Shown here in pieces: positions 36,904 to 46,672 of a DNA stretch of 64,000 nt (positions are counted from its first letter, which is position 1; every line of letters starts with the position of its first letter). The stretch spans positions 1 to 64,000 of the forward strand of contig CAYTZS010000001.1 in NCBI GenBank assembly GCA_964442355.1, written 5' to 3'. The notes beneath the pieces were generated by a model, which had not been told where the DNA came from, did not search any database, and was given only the letters and a program-made list of their open reading frames with translations. The position numbers and the translations under genes were made by a program. This stretch comes from UBA6168 sp964442355 (GTDB lineage Bacteria > Bacteroidota > Bacteroidia > Chitinophagales > Saprospiraceae).

Positions 36904-38472
36904 ATGACAATCAGAATGGAACAAGACCCCGAACAACCGAGAAGAAGTGACAACTCCGGACAAGGCCGCAACACGGGCGGCGGCGGGCTGGGCGGGCTGC
37001 TGCAATTTGCCCCGCTGCTCCTCGGATTTTTGTTCAAAAAACCCAAGCTCCTGCTGCTCGTGCTGGCTGGCGTGGCTATCTGGTACTTCATGAGCGGTGG
37101 CTGCAACGACCTCTCCGGCGAAGGCGACCTATCGGGAGGCGGCGAAGCACAAGGCCAGTTCACCTTTGGGGCAACACTGAGCGAGGAGGAATACGATAAA
37201 GCCGAGGTCTTCGAGCCGCTGTCCACCAGCTACGAGGGTGCCGAGAACCAACTGCCACGCTCCATTTCCCTACTGAAATATGCGCCCAAACGGATGCACC
37301 AAGGCAACCAAGGCTCCTGCGTTGGCTGGGCCAGCAGCTATGCTGCCCGCACCATCCTGCAAGCAAGGGCTACGGGCGATGACCCGAACAGTGTGGCGTT
37401 CAGCCCATCGTACCTCTACAACCAGATAGCACTCGATGGCTGCGATGGCGCTTACATGCAAAACGCCATGGCCACCCTGCACGAACATGGCGACCTGCCG
37501 TTCAGCAAGTTTGGTTACGACGACAGTGACTGCTCCCGAATGCCAGATCGGTCAATGGCCACCGAGGCATCGCAGTTCCGCATCAAGGGCTACAACCGCC
37601 TTTCGCAGGGTGGCAACGACTACGGGCTCGACATGCAGGGAGTAAAACAGCACTTGGCGCAGGGGGCACCCGTGGTCATCGGCATGATGGTCGGTGGCAC
37701 GTTCATGCACCAGATGGTGGGTAAAAGCGTCTGGCAGCCCACCCAACGCGACATGCAGGGCTACGGCTTCAGTGGCCACGCCATGTGCGTCGTCGGGTAC
37801 GACGACGACAAGGAGATGGTGCAAATCATGAACTCGTGGGGGCCAGAATGGGGCAACAACGGCGTGGCCTGGGTGCCTTACGATGCGTTCGAGCATTTCA
37901 CAAAAGAAGCCTACGGCCTCTACCCGATGGGCGATGCCGCCAAGTACGACACCAACAAATTGATGGTGAAATTCGGGCTGGTGGACAACGCCACCCAGAC
38001 GCTCATCCCGCTGGCGGCAGCGGGCGACCGCACTTTCCGCACCCGTGCGCCGATGAAGCTGGGAACGAAGTTTAAAGTGGCCATCACCAACTCCATCGAA
38101 TGCTACGTTTATGTCTTCGGGCAGGAGGTGGACGGCAGCAGCTACATCCTGTTCCCGTACACCGAAAAGCACTCACCGTACTGCGGCATCACGGGCACCC
38201 GTCTGTTTCCGAAGGACCACTCCATGTCACCCGACGACAAGGGCAAACGGGATTATATCGCCGTGGTAGTATCGAAAACACCACTCGACTGGAATGTGGT
38301 CAATGGTCGCATCAACACCAGCAGACAGGGCACCTACCTCGGCAAAGTACGGGAAGCCATCGCCCAAGAGGAAGTACCTAATGTGAAGTTCACCGCCCCC
38401 GATGCCGTGGAGTTCAGTTGCGACCTGAACGGCAAGAACGTGGTGGCAACGGTGATTGAGATTGACAAGTAG
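36904..38472 (+). CDS. Membrane-anchored papain-family (C1) cysteine peptidase with C-terminal DUF4384-like domain
   Basis: A 522-residue protein. A Gly-rich N-terminus is followed by one membrane segment (about residues 32-62). The C1A peptidase domain has Cys139 in 'QGSCVGWASSYA', His292 in 'SGHAMCVVGYD' and Asn310 in 'IMNSWGPEWGNNG', so the catalytic triad is intact; there is no recognisable propeptide. The C-terminal third ('ECYVYVFGQEVDGSSYILFPY') resembles DUF4384, often attached to bacterial caspase- or papain-like proteins. The ATG at 36904 follows a short gap after uvrA; another ATG lies four codons later. Substrates unknown. Confidence 0.85.
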   Translation: MTIRMEQDPEQPRRSDNSGQGRNTGGGGLGGLLQFAPLLLGFLFKKPKLLLLVLAGVAIWYFMSGGCNDLSGEGDLSGGGEAQGQFTFGATLSEEEYDKAEVFEPLSTSYEGAENQLPRSISLLKYAPKRMHQGNQGSCVGWASSYAARTILQARATGDDPNSVAFSPSYLYNQIALDGCDGAYMQNAMATLHEHGDLPFSKFGYDDSDCSRMPDRSMATEASQFRIKGYNRLSQGGNDYGLDMQGVKQHLAQGAPVVIGMMVGGTFMHQMVGKSVWQPTQRDMQGYGFSGHAMCVVGYDDDKEMVQIMNSWGPEWGNNGVAWVPYDAFEHFTKEAYGLYPMGDAAKYDTNKLMVKFGLVDNATQTLIPLAAAGDRTFRTRAPMKLGTKFKVAITNSIECYVYVFGQEVDGSSYILFPYTEKHSPYCGITGTRLFPKDHSMSPDDKGKRDYIAVVVSKTPLDWNVVNGRINTSRQGTYLGKVREAIAQEEVPNVKFTAPDAVEFSCDLNGKNVVATVIEIDK

Positions 38473-38836
38473 TCCGCCGAATTTAAGATACTCGACAAAA
38501 AAATTCCCCGGTCTGGCCCTCCGAATGCGAACCAGGCCGGGGAATTAAAATGTACCGCCCCTCCCACATTTCCCACCTTCTTTTTACTTTTACAAAAAAT
38601 AGCAGCGAAGCATTGGCCAGGTGGCCAAGTAATTGCAGCGAAAACCAACATATTTCCAAAAGCAGATTGTTGGTTTCAATGGAAAAGCAGAAATTCGCAG
38701 GCTTTTTGGAAAATGGGCAAAAAAAGCCCGTTGACCACGAGTACCAAAACAAGGATGGTTGCAAGGTTTTGATTGACCAAACTCACTGAATTGCAGCCGC
38801 TGGCCGTCAACCGGATTTTAAACACCTTTGGCTTCA
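38473..38836. other. Intergenic region between C1 peptidase and bifunctional nuclease genes
   Basis: A strong 15-bp hairpin (AATTCCCCGG.CTGG / CCAG.CCGGGGAATT, 38502-38546, one G-U pair) lies 30 bases past the peptidase stop. Its T-run is on the minus strand although no minus-strand gene ends here; it may still terminate plus-strand transcription. The rest holds only short unconvincing reading frames. Confidence 0.6.
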
Positions 38837-39457
38837 ATGAAAAAGATAGAACTTGACATAGTTGCCCTTTCGCACAGCGTCACGCAGTCGCACAACTACG
38901 CTGTTGTGCTGGGCGAGCAAAACGGTACCCGTCGGCTACCCATCGTCATCGGCGGGTTCGAGGCACAGGCCATCGCCGTGGCGATGGAGCGCATGGCCCC
39001 CAACCGCCCCCTGACCCATGACCTTTTCAAAAACGCCTTCGAAACGTTCAACATAGACCTCAAGGAAGTCATCATCAACAACCTGCTCGATGGCATCTTC
39101 TACGCCCGGCTCGTCTGCGAACGTGCCGGCGAGGTATACGAGATTGACTCCCGCACCTCCGACGCACTGGCGATGGCCGTGCGCTTCAACTGCCCCATCT
39201 ACACCTACGAATTCATCCTCGATGCCGCTGGCGTCGTACTCGAAGAGCCGGAGGGGACTGCCAAAAAAGCCTCGACCAGCCGCAGTGGCAGCAGCGGTAC
39301 TGCCGCCACCAAGCAGCGCTCCGCAAAAGGGGCATCGCTGAGTTCCTACTCCGTGGAGGAGCTAACCCGCTTGCTGGACGATGTGCTCGGCAAAGAGGAC
39401 TACGAACAGGCCGCCAAGATTCGGGACGAGATCAATCGCCGGAAAGAGGAGGGTTAG
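38837..39457 (+). CDS. Bifunctional nuclease (BFN/DUF151) domain protein with C-terminal UVR motif
   Basis: A 206-residue cytoplasmic protein. Residues about 1-130 are a BFN/DUF151 domain ('LGEQNGTRRLPIVIGGFEAQAIAV', 'DGIFYARLVCE', 'EIDSRTSDALAMAVRFNCPIY'), reported in some relatives to have DNase and RNase activity. A Ser/Thr-rich linker (about 145-170) leads to a UVR helical motif ('LTRLLDDVLGKEDYEQAAKIRDEINRRK') as in UvrB and UvrC. This combination is usual in Bacteroidota. The start is the ATG at 38837; an in-frame TTG nine bases earlier is less likely. Confidence 0.85.
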   Translation: MKKIELDIVALSHSVTQSHNYAVVLGEQNGTRRLPIVIGGFEAQAIAVAMERMAPNRPLTHDLFKNAFETFNIDLKEVIINNLLDGIFYARLVCERAGEVYEIDSRTSDALAMAVRFNCPIYTYEFILDAAGVVLEEPEGTAKKASTSRSGSSGTAATKQRSAKGASLSSYSVEELTRLLDDVLGKEDYEQAAKIRDEINRRKEEG

Positions 39458-39494
39458 TGTGATTTGCGATTGCGAATTGACGATTTACGATTGA

Positions 39495-39526
39495 GGGGCG
39501 AAGCTGCTAAAGTGGCTTCGCCCTTT
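39495..39526 (+). terminator. Terminator of the bifunctional nuclease gene
   Basis: GGGCGAAG / CTTCGCCC stem followed by TTT, 38 bases past the stop. Confidence 0.7.
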
Positions 39527-39545
39527 GTGATTTGCACAAGGCTGT

Positions 39546-39575
39546 TTTTGTTTGAAAACCTTGTGGCTACCTTTA
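39546..39575 (+). promoter_or_regulatory. Promoter of the acyl-CoA carboxylase gene
   Basis: TTTTG at 39546-39550, 17 bases, TACCTTTA at 39568-39575. Leader of about 67 bases containing the right arm of the inverted repeat. Confidence 0.5.
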
Positions 39576-39648
39576 CCGCAGAAATTGATTGCCAGTGGCA
39601 AGGTGCCCGCAATCGTAAATCGTCAATCCCAAATCGTAAATCAACAAT

Positions 39649-41190
<1,542 letters not shown>

Positions 41191-41201
41191 GTTTCTCAAA
41201 C

Positions 41202-41245
41202 GAAAACGGGCCTCGCCAATCCTGACGAAGCCCGTTTTCTTTTAT
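41202..41245. terminator. Bidirectional terminator between carboxylase gene and rpoN
   Basis: A 10-bp stem GAAAACGGGC / GCCCGTTTTC (41202-41211 / 41230-41239) with T-runs on both strands; lies between two convergent stops. Confidence 0.8.
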
Positions 41246-41258
41246 TTAAACTGCGGTT

Positions 41259-42827
41259 TTACAATTCCTTCCGCAACCTCGCTACCGAGATGTTCAATTG
41301 CTCTCGGTACTTCGCCACGGTGCGACGGGCAATGTTGTAGCCCTTTTTCATCAACATGCTTTTCAGCTTTTCGTCCGAAAGCGGCTTGCGCTTGTTCTCG
41401 GCGCTAATGATGTCCGTCAGGATTTTTTTCACTTCCAAGGTTGATACCTCTTCGCCGTCTTGCGTCTGGAGGCTTTCCGAGAAGAAGTCCTTGAGGCGCT
41501 TGGTACCAAACTCCGTTTGCACAAACTTGCTGTTGGCTACCCGTGATACGGTGGAGATGTCCAGCCCGGTGATATCAGCGATGTCCTTCAAAATCATCGG
41601 ACGCAGTCGCTTTTGGTCGCCGCTCGTGAAGTACTCGTACTGGTAGTTCATGATGGCGTACATCGTGTTGAACATCGTCTGTTGGCGCTGCCGGATGGCA
41701 TCAATGAACCACTTGGCACTGTCAATCTTCTGCTTGATGAACAGGATAGCCTCCTTCTCCTTGTTGGTAGCACGGCGTCCGTTGACGGTGTGCTTGTAGG
41801 AGCGGAGCATGTCCCGGTAGTGGTTGTTGATGTGGAGGTCGGGTGCATTGCGGGTATTGAGCGAAAGCTCCAGTTCTCCATCGTTGTTGATGATGATAAA
41901 GTCTGGCACGATGTACTGCGTGCTGCGGCTGTTGGACACGTGGCCGCTCGCAGGTTTCGGGTTCAGCTTCAGTATCTCGTCAATGGCTTCTTTCAACTCT
42001 TCCTCTGTGAGATTGAGCTGGCGCTGGAGGCGCTGGTAGTGCTTCTTGGTAAATTCGTCAAAGTAGTTCGCAATGATTTTGCGGGAAATTTGCAGGATGA
42101 GCCGCTCGTCGAACGCGGTATCGGCCCTGGTAATCTTATTCTCGATTTGGAGCAACAAGCTTTCCTGCAAATTGCGGGCGCCCACACCTGGCGGGTCGAA
42201 GCGCTGTATCTTGCTAAGCCAATATTCGATTTCTTCTGGGCGGGCGCTCACGTTCTGCGAGAACACGAGGTCGTCGAGAATGGCGTCGTTCTCTCGGCGC
42301 AGGTAGCCGTCGTCATCAATGCTACCAACAATCTGCCGGGCGATGATGCGCTCCCGCTCTTCCTTGAAGTCGAGCATGCCAATCTGCTGCTCAAGGTATT
42401 CATGAAAGGTATCCTCGACAGCCACAGGTAGGGTCTTGTTTTCCTCTTCTTGACCACTGCCTTCGGATTGATATTTATAGCTGGCTTCGTCGTCGTCCAT
42501 GTAGTCGTTAAGGTAATCGTCGAGCAACACCTCTTCTTCTGGCATGGATTCTTCTCGTTCCAAATCGTCTACTTCGACATCGCTTTCGCTGCTTTCGCCT
42601 TCCCGTTCGCTTTGCTCATCCTCTGTTTTGGAGTCTTCGGTACGCCCCATTTCGAGGTAGTCGTCTTCCAAGTTGTCGTCACCTTCTTCCAGGGCCGGGT
42701 TAGCTTCCAGTTCCTCCTTGATTCGCTGGTCAAGTATCGCAGTTGGTATCTGCAAAAGCTTCATCAGCTGTATCTGCTGTGGCGAAAGTTTCTGTTGTAA
42801 CTTCTGAGTAAGTTGTTGTTTCAGCAT
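41259..42827 (-). CDS. rpoN: RNA polymerase sigma-54 factor
   Basis: A 522-residue alternative sigma factor. Region I is Gln/Leu-rich ('KQQLTQKLQQKLSPQQIQLMKLLQIP'), region II is a long acidic linker (about 45-130), region III includes 'FDPPGVGARNLQESLLLQ' and the promoter-binding helix-turn-helix, and the C-terminal RpoN box 'ARRTVAKYR' lies at about 500-508. All hallmarks are intact. It needs AAA+ activators, none of which is encoded nearby. Upstream is an A/T-rich 380-base divergent region. Confidence 0.95.
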   Translation of the reverse strand: MLKQQLTQKLQQKLSPQQIQLMKLLQIPTAILDQRIKEELEANPALEEGDDNLEDDYLEMGRTEDSKTEDEQSEREGESSESDVEVDDLEREESMPEEEVLLDDYLNDYMDDDEASYKYQSEGSGQEEENKTLPVAVEDTFHEYLEQQIGMLDFKEERERIIARQIVGSIDDDGYLRRENDAILDDLVFSQNVSARPEEIEYWLSKIQRFDPPGVGARNLQESLLLQIENKITRADTAFDERLILQISRKIIANYFDEFTKKHYQRLQRQLNLTEEELKEAIDEILKLNPKPASGHVSNSRSTQYIVPDFIIINNDGELELSLNTRNAPDLHINNHYRDMLRSYKHTVNGRRATNKEKEAILFIKQKIDSAKWFIDAIRQRQQTMFNTMYAIMNYQYEYFTSGDQKRLRPMILKDIADITGLDISTVSRVANSKFVQTEFGTKRLKDFFSESLQTQDGEEVSTLEVKKILTDIISAENKRKPLSDEKLKSMLMKKGYNIARRTVAKYREQLNISVARLRKEL

Positions 42828-43206
42828 CGTTTCTACGTAATTTGTGTTCTCTTTTTAGCTTGTCCACAGTGAATGCTGAGAGGAAAAATTTTTCAAAATA
42901 ATAATAAATTTTTCAAAAAAGCCAGTGTTTGCAGAAAAATTCCCGAAATATTTATTTACAATTCAATTAATAACAAAATTAATAAGACAAGTAAAATAAG
43001 GCATTTTGCAGCGTTTCAAGGTTGGCAGCGGATTGATTAGCTAAAAATATGCCATAAAAATTTAATTCAATCGCCAAAAATAGCCCAAAACTTGGCACGA
43101 TGACTGTTAGCCCAACAAAACGAAGGAAGGCGGCCCGTGAAAAAAAAGTCCACGAAGCACCAAACTTTCTAATTTTGCCAGTAGCAAAACACCTTTTTTT
43201 CAAAAG
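42828..43206. other. A/T-rich divergent region between rpoN and yjbQ-like gene
   Basis: No gene seen. It holds a direct repeat of aaatttttcaaaa (about 42884-42918) and possible -7 boxes TAATTTTG on both strands (minus strand 42981-42974 for rpoN; plus strand 43170-43177 for the YjbQ-like gene). No -33 boxes are convincing. Confidence 0.45.
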
Positions 43207-43617
43207 ATGGTCAAGCAAATCGAGTTTTCGCTCACCACCTATCCCCGTGGATTCCACCTGATAACAGCGGAGGTGCTCCATCAAACCGGGCCTTTGCCTT
43301 CGGAAGGGTTGCTGCACCTGTTCATCAAACATACCAGCGCTGGACTGGCCATCAACGAAAACGCCGACCCGTCGGTCAGGGTTGATTTCGAGGGGTTCTT
43401 CAACCGCCTCGTACCGGAGGGCTTGCCGTTCCTGACTCACACCATCGAGGGGCCGGACGACATGCCCGCTCACGTGAAGTCGGTGCTGTCAGGCAGCTCG
43501 GTCAGCATTCCGATTACAAATGGGCGGCTGAACCTCGGCACCTGGCAGGGCATTTACCTCTGCGAGTTCCGAAATTACGGAGGCAAGCGCAAATTGGTTG
43601 CGACCGTGATTTCTTGA
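43207..43617 (+). CDS. YjbQ/UPF0047 family protein
   Basis: A 136-residue cytoplasmic protein of the YjbQ family. Conserved features: 'RGFHLITAEV', 'LLHLFIKHTSAGLAINENADPSVRVDFE' (with the conserved His and Asn/Asp of the pocket), 'HTIEGPDDMPAHVKSVLSGSSVSIPI' and 'LGTWQGIYLCEFRN'. Members have been reported to have weak thiamine phosphate synthase activity, but the natural role is not settled. Full length, probably followed in the same direction by the LysE-like gene after a 104-base gap. Confidence 0.9.
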   Translation: MVKQIEFSLTTYPRGFHLITAEVLHQTGPLPSEGLLHLFIKHTSAGLAINENADPSVRVDFEGFFNRLVPEGLPFLTHTIEGPDDMPAHVKSVLSGSSVSIPITNGRLNLGTWQGIYLCEFRNYGGKRKLVATVIS

Positions 43618-43691
43618 CAAGGCCATCTCATCGCTAAAAAACCAACAAGCCATTGGCTTTCAAGTCGTTTAAAAATTTTTTAAAAATAATT

Positions 43692-43713
43692 TGATGTCGG
43701 CATGATGTCGGCT
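43692..43713. repeat. Short two-unit stutter before the LysE-like gene
   Basis: tgatgtcggca then tgatgtcggct, an 11-base unit repeated twice, nine bases before the ATG at 43722. No complementary arm. Confidence 0.5.
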
Positions 43714-43721
43714 TCGCAACA

Positions 43722-44354
43722 ATGGAACTTCTCTGGAATGGCATAAAACTCGGCCTCGTGCTCAGTGTACTCACTGGGCCGATTGTTTTTGCACTGTTGC
43801 AGACGAGCATCGAGCAGGGATTTCGAGCAGGGGTCATGGTGGCGATGGGCATCTGGATCAGCGACCTCATCTTTGTGACCATCACCTATTTTGGGGTTTC
43901 CTACGTGGCCGAGCTGACCAAATGGGACGGTCTGGAATTCTGGCTAGGCATAGCTGGGGGCATCATCCTGCTGGTGGTCGGGGGTAGCATGTTGCTGCTG
44001 AAGCCACCGCCCGCCGAGCATTTCGAGCAACCAAAAGCGGTCAGGTTTTCATCAAGGGTTTCACTTTGGACGAAGGGATTTCTCATCAACACCATCAATC
44101 CGTTCACGTTCCTTTTCTGGCTCGGCGTTACGGCAACACTTTTCACGAAACAGGCACTGAAACCGGAGCAGGCACAGCTCTTCTACGGTGGGCTGTTCGG
44201 CACCATCGTCTGTACCGACTGCGCAAAAGTGGGCCTCGCTAAATTCATTCGTCGCTGGCTAAAGCCAAAGAACATACTTTTGATTCGAAAAATAGCTGGG
44301 GTGACACTGCTCGTGTTCGGTATTGTGTTGTTCGTGAGGGCTTTAAACCAATGA
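43722..44354 (+). CDS. LysE/RhtB family membrane exporter
   Basis: A 210-residue inner-membrane protein with about six membrane segments. The N-terminal 'GIKLGLVLSVLTGPIVFALLQTSIEQGFRAGVMVAMGIWISDLIF' pattern (GP motif followed by a small-residue helix) and 'KGFLINTINPFTFLFWLGV' (the NP motif) are typical of the LysE amino-acid and metabolite exporter superfamily. Substrate cannot be assigned. It is followed 19 bases later by the YbjQ-like gene, probably in one transcript. Confidence 0.88.
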   Translation: MELLWNGIKLGLVLSVLTGPIVFALLQTSIEQGFRAGVMVAMGIWISDLIFVTITYFGVSYVAELTKWDGLEFWLGIAGGIILLVVGGSMLLLKPPPAEHFEQPKAVRFSSRVSLWTKGFLINTINPFTFLFWLGVTATLFTKQALKPEQAQLFYGGLFGTIVCTDCAKVGLAKFIRRWLKPKNILLIRKIAGVTLLVFGIVLFVRALNQ

Positions 44355-44373
44355 TTCTTCAATTTTCATCAAC

Positions 44374-44703
44374 ATGAAAAACAAAGCAATTCTGATGTCC
44401 ACTACGGACTACATCTCTGGCAGAGAAGTTGTCGAAGTCATCGACATCGTGCGCGGCAGTACCGTGCGGGCACGGCACATCGGGCGTGACATTATGGCTG
44501 GTCTGCGCAACATCGTGGGCGGCGAAATCACCGAGTACACCAAGCTCCTCGCCGACTCCCGTGAACAGGCCATTGACCGAATGTTGGCCGACGCTGAACG
44601 AATCGGTGCCGATGCTGTTATTAACGTTCGCTTCATGACCTCAATGGTGATGCAAAACGCCGCCGAGATTTTAGCGTATGGAACCGCTGTAAAACTGAAA
44701 TAG
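44374..44703 (+). CDS. YbjQ/DUF74 family protein
   Basis: A 109-residue small protein of the YbjQ (UPF0145) family: 'VEVIDIVRGSTVRARHIGRDIMAGLRNIVGGEITEYTKLLADSREQAIDRM' and 'ADAVINVRFMTSMV' are the conserved core. The family forms pentameric rings; function is unknown despite an older 'heavy-metal binding' label. The first ATG is used; the ATG eight codons in, at 44395, would match the usual family start better. Close behind the LysE-like gene. Confidence 0.88.
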   Translation: MKNKAILMSTTDYISGREVVEVIDIVRGSTVRARHIGRDIMAGLRNIVGGEITEYTKLLADSREQAIDRMLADAERIGADAVINVRFMTSMVMQNAAEILAYGTAVKLK

Positions 44704-44710
44704 CCCTTAA

Positions 44711-44741
44711 AACTTGAAACCAAAAAACTGAAACCTGAAAC
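44711..44741. repeat. Single-armed stutter directly before smpB
   Basis: Words cttgaaac, ctgaaac, ctgaaac in tandem, ending at the smpB start codon (44742). Matches the right-arm position of the two-armed elements but has no left arm. Confidence 0.6.
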
Positions 44742-45212
44742 ATGGGTAACACAAAAGAAATAGTCAACCGCCGTGCCTCGCATGAGTTCCACTTTGTCAG
44801 CACGTTGGAAGCAGGCGTTGTGTTGGGCGGGTCGGAACTGAAGTCCATCCGGGCGGGGCATGCAGGTCTGACGGATGCCTACTGCATCTTCATCAACGGC
44901 GAGCTTTGGATTAAAAGCATGTACATCAAGGAGTACGAAAATGCCAACGCTTACAGCGTGCGCCCCAGCCGCCGTGACCGCAAGCTGCTGCTGCACAAGT
45001 CCGAACTCCGCAAGTTGGAAAAACGGGTGAAAGAGAAGGGCATGAGCATCGTGCCTTACAAAATCTACTTCTCCGACCGCAATTTCGTAAAGGTGGAAAT
45101 CGCCTTGGCGCAAGGCAAAAAGTCGTTTGACAAGCGGGAATCCATCAAAGAAAAGGACTCGAAGCGGGATATTGACAGGATGATGAAGTCAAAGGGGCGG
45201 TTGAACTCTTGA
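44742..45212 (+). CDS. smpB: SsrA-binding protein
   Basis: The 156-residue tmRNA partner of trans-translation. Conserved features: 'NRRASHEFHFVSTLEAGVVLGGSELKSIRAG' (central beta-barrel), 'DAYCIFINGELWI', 'PSRRDRKLLLHKSELRKL' and 'YFSDRNFVKVEIALAQGKKSFDKRESIKEKD', with the basic C-terminal tail. Full length. The tmRNA gene itself is not in the window. Converges with scpA across a perfect 37-bp palindrome. Confidence 0.95.
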   Translation: MGNTKEIVNRRASHEFHFVSTLEAGVVLGGSELKSIRAGHAGLTDAYCIFINGELWIKSMYIKEYENANAYSVRPSRRDRKLLLHKSELRKLEKRVKEKGMSIVPYKIYFSDRNFVKVEIALAQGKKSFDKRESIKEKDSKRDIDRMMKSKGRLNS

Positions 45213-45220
45213 GTTTTTTT

Positions 45221-45302
45221 ATAACACGAAGGCACGAGAACACAGAGGGCCACAGAGTTAAATCGCTCTGTGGCCCTCTGTGTTCTCGTGCCTTCGTGTT
45301 AT
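45221..45302. repeat. Perfect 37-bp palindrome between smpB and scpA
   Basis: Arms 45221-45257 and 45266-45302 are exact reverse complements, with the eight-base loop ttaaatcg. Within each arm the words cacgaagg, cacgagaa, cacagagg, ccacagag show the same head-to-tail stutter as the other elements. It fills the gap between the convergent stops at 45212 and 45309 and, with T-rich flanks, can terminate both transcripts. Similar 'cttcgtgccttcgtg' words are known to me from intergenic regions of unrelated bacteria. Confidence 0.95.
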
Positions 45303-45308
45303 AAATGT

Positions 45309-46100
45309 CTAATTATCACTCGGTTCCGGCAAATCCTCAACAACCCCCCTTTCCTCCGGCAAGCTCACCCAAAAATTGTTCATCCCCTCGCCCTGCGTGA
45401 TGGCCACCAACTGCATGTTGAGCAGTTCGAGGAGGCCGAGGAAGGTCACGATGGCCTGAATGCGGTTCTCAAGCTTTGCAAACAACGACCTGAAATCGGC
45501 TTTTTTACCTTTTTTTAGTTTGGAAAAAATATAGTCCTGCTGCCCGGCAATGGTGTAGTCGAACTTGACGATAGTATGCACGACATGCTTTTTCTCGTCC
45601 AACTCCATGCGGTTTATCAGTCTCTCAAAGGTCTTCAGCAGCTTGAACAGCGTGAGGCTCTCCAATTCTACGTCCACGAGTGCCTTTGTGGCGATTTGCT
45701 GGAGTTCCCGACTCACGTTGCCCCGGTGTTCCCGGAGGGCACGGGTTTCCTCCATCTGGCGCATCTCGTCGAGTACGCTCTTGTAACGCTTGTATTCGAG
45801 CAGGCGGGTCACGAGTTCTTCTCGTGGGTCAATCTCGTTGCCCTCTTCGTCCACGGGCTTGCGGGGGATTAGCATCTTGGCCTTGATGCGGCAAAGCGTG
45901 GCCGCCACGAGGATGAACTCGCTGGCCAAGTCCACGTTCAGCGCTTCCATGTGGCGGATGTATTCGAGGAAGTCCTCCGTGATTTTGTGGATGGGGATGT
46001 TGTTGATATCCAGCTCATCCCGCTCGATGAAGAACAACAGTAGGTCGAATGGCCCCTCAAATTGGGGAAGGTGGATATTGTAGGTGGCGGTGTTGGTCAT
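45309..46100 (-). CDS. scpA: Segregation and condensation protein A
   Basis: A 263-residue kleisin that bridges the SMC dimer in chromosome condensation. The N-terminal 'PQFEGPFDLLLFFIERDELDINNIPIHKITEDFLEYI' and 'DLASEFILVAATLCRIKAKMLIPRKP' are diagnostic, the middle is charged and helical, and the C-terminal winged-helix region ends with 'VTFLGLLELLNMQLVAITQ'. Last gene of a coupled trio with glyA and a membrane protein gene: its ATG overlaps the preceding stop by four bases. scpB is not visible. Confidence 0.93.
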   Translation of the reverse strand: MTNTATYNIHLPQFEGPFDLLLFFIERDELDINNIPIHKITEDFLEYIRHMEALNVDLASEFILVAATLCRIKAKMLIPRKPVDEEGNEIDPREELVTRLLEYKRYKSVLDEMRQMEETRALREHRGNVSRELQQIATKALVDVELESLTLFKLLKTFERLINRMELDEKKHVVHTIVKFDYTIAGQQDYIFSKLKKGKKADFRSLFAKLENRIQAIVTFLGLLELLNMQLVAITQGEGMNNFWVSLPEERGVVEDLPEPSDN

Positions 46101-46672
46101 TTAGATGTGTTACTCTTTTCAAGCCGTTTAAACCCCAAAATAATCAATGCAAGGCATAACACAAGCCCAATAACGGCTGGCAATAAAATAGATTTACCAG
46201 CCTCACCAGCATTTTGAACACTCCAAGCGATTTTGCCAGTAGCCATTAAAACCACAACTCCTAAGCCCATTAACAAACTGCGCTTCCAAAACGCAAGCCC
46301 CAATGCAGCGAATGATAGCGGGACGGTTAAGATAAGCAGCAACTTCTGCAAACTCCAGTCACCATAAAGCCAGTCTTTTTCGAATTGCAAAAAGGACTTC
46401 ACCTGCTCGCTAACTTTTTGCGGTTCGTTGAACCAAAACATGCTTGTGAACAGACAGAAAACTGTGAAGGAGATGCCAGCCCAACTATGTTTATAGGCAA
46501 AAAAACAGAAGGGAATCAGGAAAATAGGCCGAATGTACCAACTCCATTGGTTTTGATGTCTTGCAAAAACCCAATCAAAAAAGGCTTGGTTAGTCATGCA
46601 AGCCACCAAGAAAATGATGGTCAATGCCGCAAATACTAAGGCAAAAAGCTTATCATGTTTGGCAATAATCAT
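46097..46672 (-). CDS. Membrane protein of unknown function
   Basis: A 191-residue protein with about six membrane segments and little else ('LFALVFAALTIIFLVACM', 'PIFLIPFCFFAYKHSWAGISFTVFCLF', 'LLLILTVPLSFAALGLAF', 'LLPAVIGLVLCLALIILGF'). I do not recognise a family. Four-base ATGA-type overlaps join it to glyA upstream and scpA downstream, so it is translationally coupled to both. Confidence 0.75.
   Translation of the reverse strand: MIIAKHDKLFALVFAALTIIFLVACMTNQAFFDWVFARHQNQWSWYIRPIFLIPFCFFAYKHSWAGISFTVFCLFTSMFWFNEPQKVSEQVKSFLQFEKDWLYGDWSLQKLLLILTVPLSFAALGLAFWKRSLLMGLGVVVLMATGKIAWSVQNAGEAGKSILLPAVIGLVLCLALIILGFKRLEKSNTSK

Larger units (their letters stand above)
39467..39643. repeat. Stuttering inverted repeat bracketing a terminator and a promoter
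   Basis: Left arm (39467-39493) and right arm (39610-39643) share a perfect 18-bp core, ATTGACGATTTACGATTG at 39476-39493 against its complement at 39610-39627; the word cgatttacgatt stutters in both. Between them are the terminator of the nuclease gene and the promoter of the carboxylase gene, so the right arm lies in the carboxylase leader, ending six bases before its ATG. Confidence 0.8.

Noticed and set aside
38550..38789. Possible 79-residue gene
   Set aside because: Begins inside the hairpin region, has no ribosome-binding context and no coding character.
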